A stretch of DNA of 56,051 nucleotides from Kiloniellales bacterium. Its GTDB lineage: Bacteria > Pseudomonadota > Alphaproteobacteria > Kiloniellales > JAKSDN01. The DNA is taken from positions 1-56,051 of the forward strand of contig JANQLT010000214.1 in NCBI GenBank assembly GCA_028280455.1. The letters run 5' to 3'. The notes under the pieces were generated by a model, which saw only the letters and a program-made list of their open reading frames with translations, was not told the DNA's origin and did not search any database. Shown here piece by piece: positions 8,351 to 16,979 of the stretch. Numbering within the stretch: the first letter of the stretch is position 1; every line of letters begins with the position of its first letter. Made by a program: the position numbers and the translations under genes.

Positions 8351-9160
8351 ATGCAGCCAACGACTGTCGCCAAAATGCCAAAAGAGAGAAACCGGGCCGG
8401 CACGGTCGCTCCGCCGGAGCCTGGATCCCCCGGCCGCAGCCCGCTTGTCCGTGGCCTGGCAAGCGACCATCCGGCCGGTCACGTCATCGAAACCCACGCC
8501 CACAGCACCCACCAGGTGATCCACGCCGCCAGCGGCATCCTGCGGGTCACCAGCGCGGCCGCGGTCTGGGTGGTGCCGCCGGGCCGCGCCATCTGGATGC
8601 CGGCCGGACGCCCGCACGCCCTCTACTGCCACACGGAGGTGGCGCTGCGGACGGTCTACCTGCGCGCGGCGCCGCCCGGACTCGGCGATGCCTGCCGGGT
8701 CTGCAGCGTCTCGCCTTTGCTCCGCGAGGTCCTGCTGCGCCTGGCCGACGATCCGGCCGCCGCCGGCAACCCGCACCTTCAGGCCCTGCTGTTCGAGGAA
8801 CTGGCCGCCAGCGAAGCGCTTCCGCTCACCCTGCCCCACCCGGCCGACCCGCGCCTCCGGCGCCTGACCGCCGCGCTGCTGGCCGACCCGCAGGACTCGC
8901 GCAGCCTCGCCGCCTGGACCGGCGTGCTGGGTCTCTCCCAGCGCAACCTGATCCGCCGCTTCCGCGCCGAAACGGGCCTGACCTTCCGCGAGTGGCGCCG
9001 CCAGGCCCGTCTGCTGGCCGCCCTGGAGCGCCTCGGCGCCGGCCGGCCGGTCACGGCCGTCGCCTTCGAGGTGGGCTACGACAGCGTCAGCGCCTTCATT
9101 GCCGCCTTCCGCGAAACTCTGGGCTGCACGCCCGGGCGATACTTTCCCTCGGGCCGCTGA
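8351..9160 (+). CDS. AraC-family transcriptional regulator with N-terminal cupin
   Basis: 269 residues. The N-terminal half has an AraC-type cupin sensing domain: HVIETHAHSTHQVIHAASG, then VWVVPPGRAIWMPAGRPHAL. The C-terminal 100 residues hold two helix-turn-helix motifs (LAAWTGVLGLSQRNLIRRFR and VAFEVGYDSVSAFIAAFR), ending in the family GCTPGRYF signature. This architecture matches cupin-AraC regulators placed next to exporters. No clear ribosome-binding site precedes the ATG at 8351; an ATG at 8375 is an alternative. It is divergent from the MFS transporter and homologous to the AraC protein at 32368-33156, which has the same neighbour. Likely a ligand-responsive activator of the MFS gene (inference). 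Confidence 0.88.
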   Translation: MQPTTVAKMPKERNRAGTVAPPEPGSPGRSPLVRGLASDHPAGHVIETHAHSTHQVIHAASGILRVTSAAAVWVVPPGRAIWMPAGRPHALYCHTEVALRTVYLRAAPPGLGDACRVCSVSPLLREVLLRLADDPAAAGNPHLQALLFEELAASEALPLTLPHPADPRLRRLTAALLADPQDSRSLAAWTGVLGLSQRNLIRRFRAETGLTFREWRRQARLLAALERLGAGRPVTAVAFEVGYDSVSAFIAAFRETLGCTPGRYFPSGR

Positions 9161-9260
9161 TCGGTCTCCGCAATATCCGAAGACAGACGGCGCAGATCGC
9201 CTTATGCGTGTCTTCCCAGCCAGCCGTCTGGCGCCAGAGAGACTTGCGGAGGAACACGTC

Positions 9261-10019
9261 ATGGATCTTCAACTCGCCGGCAGGACCTGCCTCGTCACCG
9301 GAGCCAGTGCCGGGATCGGCGTCAGCGTCGCGCGCATTCTGGCGCAGGAGGGCGCGAAGGTCGCCGTGACGGCCCGCCGGCAGGAGCGCCTCGACCGCCT
9401 GGCCGACGAGATCGCCGCGACGGGCGCCGGTCGTCCCGCCGTCGTGCCCGGCGACATCACGGAGGCGCGCGAGGTCGGCCGGGTCGCCGAAGCGGCCGCG
9501 GCGGCGATCGGGCCGCTCGACATCCTGGTCAACTGCGCCGGCGGCTCCCGCCCGATCGGCATCGATGCCGAGGAGGCCGCCTGGCAAGAGGCCTTCGATC
9601 TGAACTTCACCTCGACGCGGCGATTGACTCACGCGGTCCTGCCGGCTATGCGGCAGCGCGGCTGGGGACGCATCATCAACTTCAGCGGGTCGATGGAGCC
9701 GCGCAGCCTGAACGCGGCGACCGCGGCAAAGGCCGCCGTCAATCTCTGGGCCAAGGGACTGTCCTGCGACCTGGCCGCCGAGGGCATCACCGTGAACTGC
9801 GTCGTCCCGGGGCGGATCAACAGCGAGCAGATCCTGACCAAACTCCATCCCACGGAGGACTCGCGCCGCGCCTTCATCGCCGCGAACATTCCCGCCGGCC
9901 GCTTCGGCGAACCGGAGGAGATGGCGCATCTGGTCGCCTTCCTGGCCTCGCCGCTGGCCGGCTACATCACCGGAGCGGTCATCCCCGTCGACGGCGGCAT
10001 GCACTTCTTCGCGCACTGA
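9261..10019 (+). CDS. SDR-family protein lacking the catalytic tyrosine
   Basis: A 252-residue short-chain dehydrogenase/reductase-fold protein. The Rossmann cofactor motif is VTGASAGIGVSVARIL (TGxxxGxG) with VAVTARRQERL after it, suggesting NADP preference; DILVNCAGGSRP is the NNAG-equivalent; VVPGRINSEQI and the C-terminal GYITGAVIPVDGG are typical of the classical family. At the active site, where YxxxK is expected, the sequence is AATAAK, so lysine is kept but tyrosine is replaced by alanine. Start 9261 has GGAGG at 9248-9252; a longer frame back to 9099 overlaps the AraC gene and is rejected. It may be a binding or regulatory protein, or use another acid. It lies 100 bases after the AraC gene on the same strand. 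Confidence 0.88.
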   Translation: MDLQLAGRTCLVTGASAGIGVSVARILAQEGAKVAVTARRQERLDRLADEIAATGAGRPAVVPGDITEAREVGRVAEAAAAAIGPLDILVNCAGGSRPIGIDAEEAAWQEAFDLNFTSTRRLTHAVLPAMRQRGWGRIINFSGSMEPRSLNAATAAKAAVNLWAKGLSCDLAAEGITVNCVVPGRINSEQILTKLHPTEDSRRAFIAANIPAGRFGEPEEMAHLVAFLASPLAGYITGAVIPVDGGMHFFAH

Positions 10020-10094
10020 AACGGCCGCTGGACCGGTTCGCGCTGGAGACAACGCACCGCCGACAGCGTCGGAGCGAACGCCGTCGCTCGCGTC

Positions 10095-10622
10095 TCAGAT
10101 CATGGAGAGCTGGCGTTCTCCAGGCGCGCTTTGCGACGCCTCGAAGTCGAGCAGAAAGCGCTTCGTCTCGATCCCGCCGCCGAAGCCCGTCAAGGCCCCG
10201 GTCGAGCCGACGACGCGGTGGCACGGCAGAATGATCGGGATGGGGTTCGCGCCGTTGGCGGCGCCGACCGCACGGCTGGCCTTCGGCGCCTCGAGCGCCC
10301 GGGCCAGCTCGCCATAGCTGCGGGTTTCTCCGAAGGGAATCGTCTTCAGTTGATGCCAGACCCGCTTCTGGAACGCGGTGCCGTGCAGCGTCAGCGGCAG
10401 GTCGAAGACCTTCAGGGCACCGGCGAAGTAGGCGCGCAGCTGGTTCGTCGCCCGGTCGAACGGCCGATCCGACCGGTGCCAGTCCGGCTGCGGTCCGAAG
10501 GCCTTGTGGCCGCCGGGAAAGCTGAGAAAGTGCAGCGACTCCGCATCGCCGGCCAGCAGCAGCCGACCGACAGGGCTGTCGAGATAGCTGTAGGCCAGCT
10601 GTAGGCCCTTCGGGATCGTCAT
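10095..10622 (-). CDS. ogt: Methylated-DNA--protein-cysteine methyltransferase (Ogt/AGT type)
   Basis: A 175-residue DNA-repair protein that transfers alkyl groups from O6-alkylguanine in DNA to its own cysteine and is consumed in the process. The catalytic motif is PIPIILPCHRVVGSTGALTG with the PCHRV box; the preceding FQKRVWHQLKTIPFGETRSY contains the arginine finger and tyrosine expected in the helix-turn-helix DNA-binding domain, and NGANPIP is the asparagine hinge. The small N-terminal domain (YSYLDSPVGRLLLAGD) is complete. No Ada-type N-terminal zinc domain is present, so this is the constitutive Ogt form. The ATG at 10622 is taken as start; a TTG four codons upstream (10634) is possible, and neither has a strong ribosome-binding site. 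Confidence 0.93.
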   Translation of the reverse strand: MTIPKGLQLAYSYLDSPVGRLLLAGDAESLHFLSFPGGHKAFGPQPDWHRSDRPFDRATNQLRAYFAGALKVFDLPLTLHGTAFQKRVWHQLKTIPFGETRSYGELARALEAPKASRAVGAANGANPIPIILPCHRVVGSTGALTGFGGGIETKRFLLDFEASQSAPGERQLSMI

Positions 10623-10762
10623 GGTCTTGGCCAATCGTCACTGTTCGGGGTGTGCCAAAACGCACCAGCGGACAAGGCTACCGCGTCGCCGGCAGCGCGG
10701 CGAGACCGCGCCGGGTGATCGCGTCCGAAAACCGCCAGTTCTCGGAAACGCTGCGGACTGTC

Positions 10763-11569
10763 TTATGACGCACTCTCAGCCCACGCCAACACCGCCTGCA
10801 ACATCGCCTGTAGCGTCGGCTGCAGGCGTTCCGCCAGCGCCTCGCGGTAGGCGAAGGGCGGGGTTTCCTCCATGTAGAGGTCCTGGACCAGTTCCATCTG
10901 CAGGGCGTTCAGGCCCTCGCTGGGACGGCCATTGCTACGGGTGAGGAAGCCGCCCTTGAAGCGGCCGTCGACCGTCAGCGCGAAGGGGCCGCTGCGGCCG
11001 GCCGCGGCGACGGCGGCGACCAGCGCCGGATCGGCGCTCCTGCCGTCGGCGCTGCCGAGGTTGAGGTCGGTCAGGCGGCCCTCGAAGAAGCGCGGCACGC
11101 GGCTGCGGATCGAGTGCGCCTCCCACAACACCGCGACGCCATGCAGGTCGCGCAGCCGCGTCAGTTCCTCGGCAACCCGGTCGTGGTAGGGCTGCCAGTA
11201 GCGGGCCCGACGGCGGCCGATCTCGCCCAGGTCCGGCTCCACGCCGGGCAGGTAGATCGGCTGCTTGTCGAAGGTGGTGGTGGGGCAGAGTTCCGTGTTG
11301 CTGGCGCCGGGGTAGAGGGTTTCGCCGTCCGGCGCCCGGTTGAGGTCGATCACGTAGCGGGACCAGCGCGCCGCGATCACACCGGCGCCCAGCCCGGCCG
11401 CGAAGTCGTAGAGCCGGTCCACGTACCAGTCGGTGTCGGCCAGCAATTGCCCCTCGGGCGTGAAACGGGTCAGCAGCTCCGGCGGCACCCGCGTTCCGCA
11501 ATGGGGGATCGAGACCAGCAGCGGCGTGCGGCCGGGCGTAAAGTCACAGACCGGGGTGTCGTTTTCCAT
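10763..11569 (-). CDS. hutG: N-formylglutamate deformylase
   Basis: 268 residues, the family length. The enzyme hydrolyses N-formyl-L-glutamate to glutamate and formate, the last step of the five-step histidine pathway that goes through formiminoglutamate deiminase (HutF). Family motifs are visible: LLVSIPHCGTRVPPEL, LADTDWYVDRLYDFAAGLG, YVIDLNRAPDGETLYPG, LWEAHSIRSRVP and the closing GGFLTRSNGRPSEGLNALQM. Several of the His and acidic residues probably bind the metal ion. Start 11569 has AGGG nine bases upstream; the frame continues back to 11809 over the divergent hutU gene but those residues are not family-like. Transcribed away from hutU (103-base gap), so a shared hut promoter region is likely. 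hutF, hutI and hutC are not in the window. Confidence 0.93.
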   Translation of the reverse strand: MENDTPVCDFTPGRTPLLVSIPHCGTRVPPELLTRFTPEGQLLADTDWYVDRLYDFAAGLGAGVIAARWSRYVIDLNRAPDGETLYPGASNTELCPTTTFDKQPIYLPGVEPDLGEIGRRRARYWQPYHDRVAEELTRLRDLHGVAVLWEAHSIRSRVPRFFEGRLTDLNLGSADGRSADPALVAAVAAAGRSGPFALTVDGRFKGGFLTRSNGRPSEGLNALQMELVQDLYMEETPPFAYREALAERLQPTLQAMLQAVLAWAESAS

Positions 11570-11672
11570 GCCCACCCTTCTTTCACGTTCCGCCCTTTGC
11601 GCGGCCATCGTCTCGGCACAGGGGAATGCTATACGCTGAGTCGCGCCACCCGCTACAGGGGAGTCGAATGCG

Positions 11673-13370
11673 ATGCCCGACGAGATTGCCGGTTCTGCCG
11701 CCGGGAACCCCCGGCTGGACAATGCCCGCCGTATTTCTGCGCCGCGCGGCCCACAGCTTTCGGCCAAGTCCTGGCTGACCGAGGCCCCCTTGCGCATGCT
11801 GATGAACAACCTGGATGCCGAGGTGGCGGAGAAACCCGAAGAGCTGGTGGTCTACGGCGGCATCGGCCGGGCGGCGCGGGACTGGACGTCCTTCGACCGC
11901 ATCGTCGCCGCGCTGAAGGCGCTGGAAGACGACGAGACCCTGCTGGTGCAGTCCGGCAAGCCGGTCGGCGTCTTCCGCACCCATGCCGACGCGCCGCGGG
12001 TGCTGATCGCCAACTCCAACCTGGTGCCCCACTGGGCCGATTGGGAGCACTTCGGGCGGCTCGATAAGCTGGGCCTGATGATGTACGGCCAGATGACCGC
12101 CGGCTCCTGGATCTACATCGGCAGCCAAGGGATCGTGCAGGGCACCTACGAGACCTTCGTCGAGATGGGCCGGCGGCACTACGGCGGCGACCTCAAGGGC
12201 CGCTGGATCCTGACCGGCGGGCTCGGCGGCATGGGCGGCGCTCAGCCGCTGGCGGCGACCATGGCCGGCGCCTCGATGCTGGCGGTCGAATGCCGGCCGA
12301 GCCGCATCGACATGCGCCTCAACACCGGCTACCTCGACAGCAAGGCCGACAGCCTGGACGAGGCGCTGGAGCAGATCGAGCAGGCCCACGCGCAAGGCAA
12401 GGCGGTTTCCGTCGGCCTGCTCGGCAACGCCGCCGAGATCTTCCCGGAGATCCTCGCGCGCGGCATCCGCCCCGACGCCGTGACCGACCAGACCAGCGCC
12501 CACGATCCCCTGAACGGCTACCTGCCGGACGGCTGGAGCCTGGAGCAGTGGGAGCGCGCCCAGGAGCGCGACCCGGACAGCGTGGTCAAGGCCGCCAAGC
12601 AGTCGATGGCGAAACAGGTCGAGGCCATGCTCGGCTTCCAGAAGGCCGGCATCCCGACCTTCGACTACGGCAACAACATCCGCCAGATGGCCCAGGAGGT
12701 CGGCGTCGACGATGCCTTCGCCTTTCCGGGCTTCGTGCCGGCCTACATCCGGCCGCTGTTCTGCCGCGGCGTCGGCCCCTTCCGCTGGGCGGCGCTGTCC
12801 GGCGAGGCGGCGGACATCCACAAGACCGACGCCAAGGTGAAGGAGCTGATCCCCGACGATCCGCATCTGCACAACTGGCTCGACATGGCCCAGGCGCGGA
12901 TCCACTTCCAGGGCCTGCCGGCGCGGATCTGCTGGGTCGGCCTCGGCCAGCGCGCGCGGCTCGGCCTGGCCTTCAACGAGATGGTCGCCAGCGGCGAGAT
13001 CTCGGCGCCCATCGTCATCGGCCGTGACCACCTGGACTCCGGATCGGTCGCCAGCCCGAACCGCGAGACCGAGGGCATGCGCGACAAGTCCGACGCGGTC
13101 TCCGACTGGCCCCTGCTCAACGCCCTGCTCAACTGCGCCAGCGGCGCCACCTGGGTCTCGCTGCACCACGGCGGCGGCGTCGGCATGGGCTTCTCGCAGC
13201 ACTCGGGCATGGTCATCGTCTGCGACGGCTCCGAGGCGGCGGCGCGGCGCCTCGAGCGCGTGCTGACCAACGACCCGGCGACCGGCGTCATGCGTCACGC
13301 CGACGCCGGCTACCAGGAGGCCATCGACTGCGCGCGCGAACAGGGCCTGAACCTGCCGATGGTCGAGTGA
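11673..13370 (+). CDS. hutU: Urocanate hydratase (urocanase)
   Basis: A full-length 565-residue cytoplasmic enzyme converting urocanate and water to 4-imidazolone-5-propanoate, second step of histidine degradation, using tightly bound NAD+ as an electrophile. Visible landmarks include [40 protein letters not shown], the NAD-binding [19 protein letters not shown], the active-site cysteine in [11 protein letters not shown], and [18 protein letters not shown] near the C-terminus. ATG 11673 lies 11 bases after GGGGAG; an ATG five bases earlier is out of frame. It is divergent from hutG and followed after 18 bases by a pqqB homologue, so the two may be co-transcribed. The paired histidine ammonia-lyase gene is 28 kb away at 41475. 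Confidence 0.97.
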   Translation: MPDEIAGSAAGNPRLDNARRISAPRGPQLSAKSWLTEAPLRMLMNNLDAEVAEKPEELVVYGGIGRAARDWTSFDRIVAALKALEDDETLLVQSGKPVGVFRTHADAPRVLIANSNLVPHWADWEHFGRLDKLGLMMYGQMTAGSWIYIGSQGIVQGTYETFVEMGRRHYGGDLKGRWILTGGLGGMGGAQPLAATMAGASMLAVECRPSRIDMRLNTGYLDSKADSLDEALEQIEQAHAQGKAVSVGLLGNAAEIFPEILARGIRPDAVTDQTSAHDPLNGYLPDGWSLEQWERAQERDPDSVVKAAKQSMAKQVEAMLGFQKAGIPTFDYGNNIRQMAQEVGVDDAFAFPGFVPAYIRPLFCRGVGPFRWAALSGEAADIHKTDAKVKELIPDDPHLHNWLDMAQARIHFQGLPARICWVGLGQRARLGLAFNEMVASGEISAPIVIGRDHLDSGSVASPNRETEGMRDKSDAVSDWPLLNALLNCASGATWVSLHHGGGVGMGFSQHSGMVIVCDGSEAAARRLERVLTNDPATGVMRHADAGYQEAIDCAREQGLNLPMVE

Positions 13371-13388
13371 GGCGGCCGCCGCGGCTCG

Positions 13389-14318
13389 ATGGAGATCCTC
13401 GTTCTCGGCTCGGCCGCCGGCGGCGGCTTTCCCCAGTGGAACTGCAACGGCCCGCTGTCGCGCCGTGCCCGCGACGGCGACCCGCGGGTCAAGCCGCGGA
13501 CCCAGTCCTCGATCGCGGTCTCGGCCGACGGCGAGCGCTGGGCCCTGTTCAACGCCTCGCCCGACTTGCGCCAGCAGCTCACCGAGCAGCCGCAGCTCCA
13601 TCCCCGCGAGGGCCTGCGCCACACGCCCGTCGCTTGCGTCGCGCTGACCAACGCGGACGTCGACCACATCGCCGGCCTGCTGACCATGCGCGAGCGCCAG
13701 GCCTACGCGCTCTATGCCAGCGAGCGCGTGCAGGCCGCCCTGCGCGACAACCCGATCTTCGGCGTGTTGGACCCGGCTCTGGTCGAGCGGCGCGTCCTGC
13801 CCTTGGGCCGGCCGATGGCGCTCGCCGGGCCTGAAGGCGGGCCGATCGGCCTCGAGGTCGAGCCCTTCGCGGTGCCGGGCAAGGTCGCGCTCTACCTGGA
13901 AGACCCGCAAGCCGGCGACGACTTCGGCACGCAAGAGGGGGACACCATCGGGCTGCGCATCGCCGCCGTCGACGGCGACGCCTGCGTCTACTACCTGCCC
14001 GGCTGCGCGGCGCTCGACGCGCCCCTGATCGAGCGCCTGCGCGGCGCCACCCTGGTGCTGTTCGACGGCACGCTCTACCGCGACGACGAGATGATCGCCG
14101 CGGGCCTCGGGCGGAAGACCGGCCGGCGCATGGGCCACATGCCGATCGCCGGGCCCGAGGGCTCGCTCGCCGGCTTCGCGGATCTGGAGGTGGCGCGCAA
14201 GGTCTACGTCCATGTCAACAACAGCAACCCGATCCTCGCCGAGGACTCGCCGGAGCGCGCCGCGGTGGAGGCGGCCGGCTGGCAGGTCGCCGAGGACGGC
14301 CTGCGGATCACGCTCTGA
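13389..14318 (+). CDS. pqqB: PqqB-like metallo-beta-lactamase-fold protein, orphan of a pqq operon
   Basis: 309 residues with the full PqqB pattern: LGSAAGGGFPQWNC, PRTQSSIAVSADG, LFNASPDLRQQL, LTNADVDHIAGLLTMRERQ, VPGKVALYLE, LFDGTLYRDDEM, GRRMGHMPI and VYVHVNNSNPIL. PqqB is an iron-dependent hydroxylase-like enzyme of pyrroloquinoline quinone maturation with the beta-lactamase fold and a degenerate metal motif, as seen here (DVDH). Unusually, the family's cysteine cluster after WNC (C-x-C-x2-C) is reduced to WNCNGPLS, so two of three structural cysteines are missing. No pqqA, C, D or E is nearby; it sits 18 bases after hutU and 19 bases before a peptidase-like gene. It could be a true PqqB away from its operon or a repurposed relative. 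Confidence 0.88.
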   Translation: MEILVLGSAAGGGFPQWNCNGPLSRRARDGDPRVKPRTQSSIAVSADGERWALFNASPDLRQQLTEQPQLHPREGLRHTPVACVALTNADVDHIAGLLTMRERQAYALYASERVQAALRDNPIFGVLDPALVERRVLPLGRPMALAGPEGGPIGLEVEPFAVPGKVALYLEDPQAGDDFGTQEGDTIGLRIAAVDGDACVYYLPGCAALDAPLIERLRGATLVLFDGTLYRDDEMIAAGLGRKTGRRMGHMPIAGPEGSLAGFADLEVARKVYVHVNNSNPILAEDSPERAAVEAAGWQVAEDGLRITL

Positions 14319-14337
14319 GCCGCGGAAGGAACGCCCC

Positions 14338-15321
14338 TTGCCCGACCAAGCGCCGAGCGCCCGCCCCCAGGTCTTCGACCGCCGCCACCTCGCCGTCGGC
14401 GACGGTCACGAGCTCTACCTCGAGCAGTCCGGCAATCCCGAGGGGCTGCCGGTGGTGCTGCTGCACGGCGGCCCGGGCGCCGGCTGCCACGGCGCCGAGC
14501 ACGGCCTGTTCGATCCGCAGGTCCACCGGGCGATCCTGTTCGACCAGCGCGGTGCCGGGAAGAGCCGGCCCAAGGGCAGCCTGGAGGCCAACAGCACCGG
14601 CCACCTGGTGGCCGACCTGGAGCGGATCCGCGAGGCCCTCGGCATCGAGCGCTGGCTGGTGGTCGGCGGCTCCTGGGGCAGCCTGCTCGCCCTGGCCTAC
14701 GCCCTGGAACACCGCGAGCGGGTGCTCGGCCTGGCCTTGCGCGCCGTCTTCGCCGGCAGCGCCGAGGAGGTCGACTGGGCGCTGATCCGCGGCCCGCAGT
14801 GGCTGCGCCCGGAGCTCTGGCGCGCGTTCCTGGCGCCGCTGCCCGAGAGCGAGCGGGCCGATCCCCTGGCCGCCTACGGCCGCCGCCTCAGCGGCGAGGA
14901 CGCGGCGGCGCGCCACGCCGCGGCCCGCCTCTGGCACGATTACGAGCAGGGACTGACGGTCTTGCAACCGAGCGCGACCGCCCTGCCGGCCAGCCTCGAG
15001 GAGGCGGCCCGCAGCAGCCGCCGGCCGGAGACGCCGGCCTTCGAGTGGCACTACATCCGCCACGGCTTCTTCCTGGAGGGCCGGGACCTGATCGCCCGCT
15101 GCGCCGCCCTCGGCGATCTGCCGGGCGTCCTGGTGCAGGGCCGCTACGACCTGCTCTGCCCGCCCCTGGTCGCCTATCGCCTGGCCGGCCTCTGGCCGGG
15201 CGCCCGGCTGCAGCTTGTCGAGGCGGCCGGCCATTCGCTGTTCGAGCCGGCCATCCGGCAGGCCCTGCGCGAGGCGGTCGGCGCCCTGACGGCGGCCCTG
15301 CGCGGCCCGCAAAGCCGCTGA
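14338..15321 (+). CDS. Alpha/beta hydrolase, prolyl aminopeptidase type (S33)
   Basis: 327 residues. The oxyanion-hole motif is VVLLHGGPGAGC, the nucleophile elbow VVGGSWGSLLALAYA (GxSxG-type, Ser), the acid is in VLVQGRYDLLCPP and the histidine in EAAGHSLFEP. HGGPG plus GGSWG are typical of proline iminopeptidases, cytoplasmic enzymes releasing N-terminal proline. The last third of the family includes other amidases and esterases, so the substrate is a family-level guess. The start is the TTG at 14338: GGAAGGA at 14323-14329 precedes it, and an ATG at 14212 would overlap pqqB by over 100 bases with a non-family N-terminus. It closes the apparent hutU-pqqB-peptidase gene run. Confidence 0.85.
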   Translation: MPDQAPSARPQVFDRRHLAVGDGHELYLEQSGNPEGLPVVLLHGGPGAGCHGAEHGLFDPQVHRAILFDQRGAGKSRPKGSLEANSTGHLVADLERIREALGIERWLVVGGSWGSLLALAYALEHRERVLGLALRAVFAGSAEEVDWALIRGPQWLRPELWRAFLAPLPESERADPLAAYGRRLSGEDAAARHAAARLWHDYEQGLTVLQPSATALPASLEEAARSSRRPETPAFEWHYIRHGFFLEGRDLIARCAALGDLPGVLVQGRYDLLCPPLVAYRLAGLWPGARLQLVEAAGHSLFEPAIRQALREAVGALTAALRGPQSR

Positions 15322-15458
15322 GACCCGTCGAGTCCGCGCCATTCGGAAACGCCGGGTAACCAATCCCTAAGCAATTTGGCCTTAACTCCAGGGCCCATGC
15401 GGGTCCTCCCTAGGGTGGACTCGTCGATCGCGCGCTACCTGGGAGCTTCCCGCCGGTC

Positions 15459-16940
15459 ATGTTCGACGCAGTCAGGCTCGGGGACATACTGATCGCCAGC
15501 GGCCTCGCCAGCGAGGCCGACATTCAGGAAGCGGTTCAGCATCAGAAGAAGCACGGCGGCCGCCTGGGCGACGCCCTGATCTCCATGGGCGTGGTCTCGG
15601 AGCGCGAGCTGGAATCGGTCATCCAGGCCAAGCCCAACGCGCCGCGCTCGATCAAGGAGACCGACGTCTCCGGCTCGCAGCTCCTGAAGTACATGATCAA
15701 GGCCATCCACGTCGGCGGCCTGGAGACCTCGAGCGAGGTCAAGGACGTCCTCAAGCTGCCCTCCGTGATCATCAACCGGCTGATCGACGAGGCGATCGAC
15801 CGCGGCTACGTGACCGTGCTCGGCTCGAAGGCGGGCGGCATGTCCCGCGAGCAGCGCTACGTGCTGAGCCAGGCGGGTCAGTTCTGGGCCAAGGAGCTAC
15901 TGCTGGAATCGCAGTACGTCGGACCCGCGCCGGTCTCTCTGCGCGCCATGCAGGAGCGGATCTCGCGCCAGCGCATCACCAACGAGCGGGTCAGCCGTAG
16001 CCGCATGGAGAACATGCTCTCCGGCCTGGTCATCTCGACGGACTTCGTCGACCGCCTCGGCCCGGCCATCAACTCCGGCCGCTGCATCCTGCTCTACGGC
16101 CCGCCGGGCAACGGCAAGACCTCGGTCGCCGAACGCATCGGCCGGATGTTCTCGGGCGTGATCTACGTGCCCTACTGCGTCGAGATCGACGGCCAGATCA
16201 TGAAGGTCTACGACCCCAGCATCCACGAGGCGGTCGACAGCAGCGATCCCCGGCCGCAGATCTCGATCCGCCAGTCGGTCATCGAGGAGGACTTCGACCA
16301 GCGCTGGGTGCCCTGCCGGCGGCCGGTCGTGGTGGTCGGCGGCGAGCTGACCCTCGACATGCTGGATCTCGACTTCAACAGCCTGGCGAAATACTACGAG
16401 GCGCCGCTGCACGTGAAGGCGCTGGGCGGCACCTTCATCGTCGACGACTTCGGCCGTCAGTTCGTCAAGCCGACCGACATGCTCAACCGCTGGATCGTGC
16501 CGTTGGAGAGTCGCGTCGACTTTCTCAAGCTGCACACCGGCAAGACCTTCACGATCCCCTTCGACGAGCTGGTGATCTTCTCGACCAACCTGGCGCCGCG
16601 CGACCTGATGGACCCGGCCTTCCTGCGCCGCATCCCCTACAAGCTGAAGACCATCGGGCCGACCGTAGAGAGCTTCAAGACGATCTTCGAGCACGTCTCC
16701 GAGGAGCGCGGCCTGGCGCTCGACGAGGAGATGTTCCACTTCGTCTTGAACGAGATCCGCGAGCGCAGCAGCGGCGGGCTTGCCTGTTACCAGCCCAAGT
16801 TCATCGCCGAGCAGGTCCTCGCGGCCTGCAAGTATCAGGGGATCGAGCCGGCCTACCGCCGGGACCTGGTGTGCGACGCGCTCTCGAACCTCTACGTCGC
16901 CGACAAGGACAAGGACGAGACGCTGGCCGCCGCGGCCTAG
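15459..16940 (+). CDS. AAA+ ATPase with GspE/PilB-type N-terminal domain
   Basis: 493 residues. Residues 5-57 match the type II secretion/pilus ATPase N-terminal domain (LGDILIASGLASEADIQEAV, GDALISMGVVSERELESVI). A winged-helix-like middle part (about 75-150) leads to an AAA+ core: Walker A GPPGNGKTS at 214-222, Walker B TFIVDDFGR near 333, sensor 1 FSTNLAP near 386, and DPAFLRRIPYK as arginine-finger/sensor region. The core is not the GspE secretion ATPase (no Asp/His boxes), so only the N-domain is borrowed. In secretion ATPases this domain docks on a platform protein or binds c-di-GMP. Function here is unknown; a role in envelope or motility assembly is inference. The 137-base upstream gap has an AT-richer stretch at 15355-15385 that may hold the promoter. 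Convergent with the exported protein at 16980. Confidence 0.85.
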   Translation: MFDAVRLGDILIASGLASEADIQEAVQHQKKHGGRLGDALISMGVVSERELESVIQAKPNAPRSIKETDVSGSQLLKYMIKAIHVGGLETSSEVKDVLKLPSVIINRLIDEAIDRGYVTVLGSKAGGMSREQRYVLSQAGQFWAKELLLESQYVGPAPVSLRAMQERISRQRITNERVSRSRMENMLSGLVISTDFVDRLGPAINSGRCILLYGPPGNGKTSVAERIGRMFSGVIYVPYCVEIDGQIMKVYDPSIHEAVDSSDPRPQISIRQSVIEEDFDQRWVPCRRPVVVVGGELTLDMLDLDFNSLAKYYEAPLHVKALGGTFIVDDFGRQFVKPTDMLNRWIVPLESRVDFLKLHTGKTFTIPFDELVIFSTNLAPRDLMDPAFLRRIPYKLKTIGPTVESFKTIFEHVSEERGLALDEEMFHFVLNEIRERSSGGLACYQPKFIAEQVLAACKYQGIEPAYRRDLVCDALSNLYVADKDKDETLAAAA

Positions 16941-16979
16941 CGACGATCCCGTCTGCCGGCCGCCGCCGGATCCGAAAGC

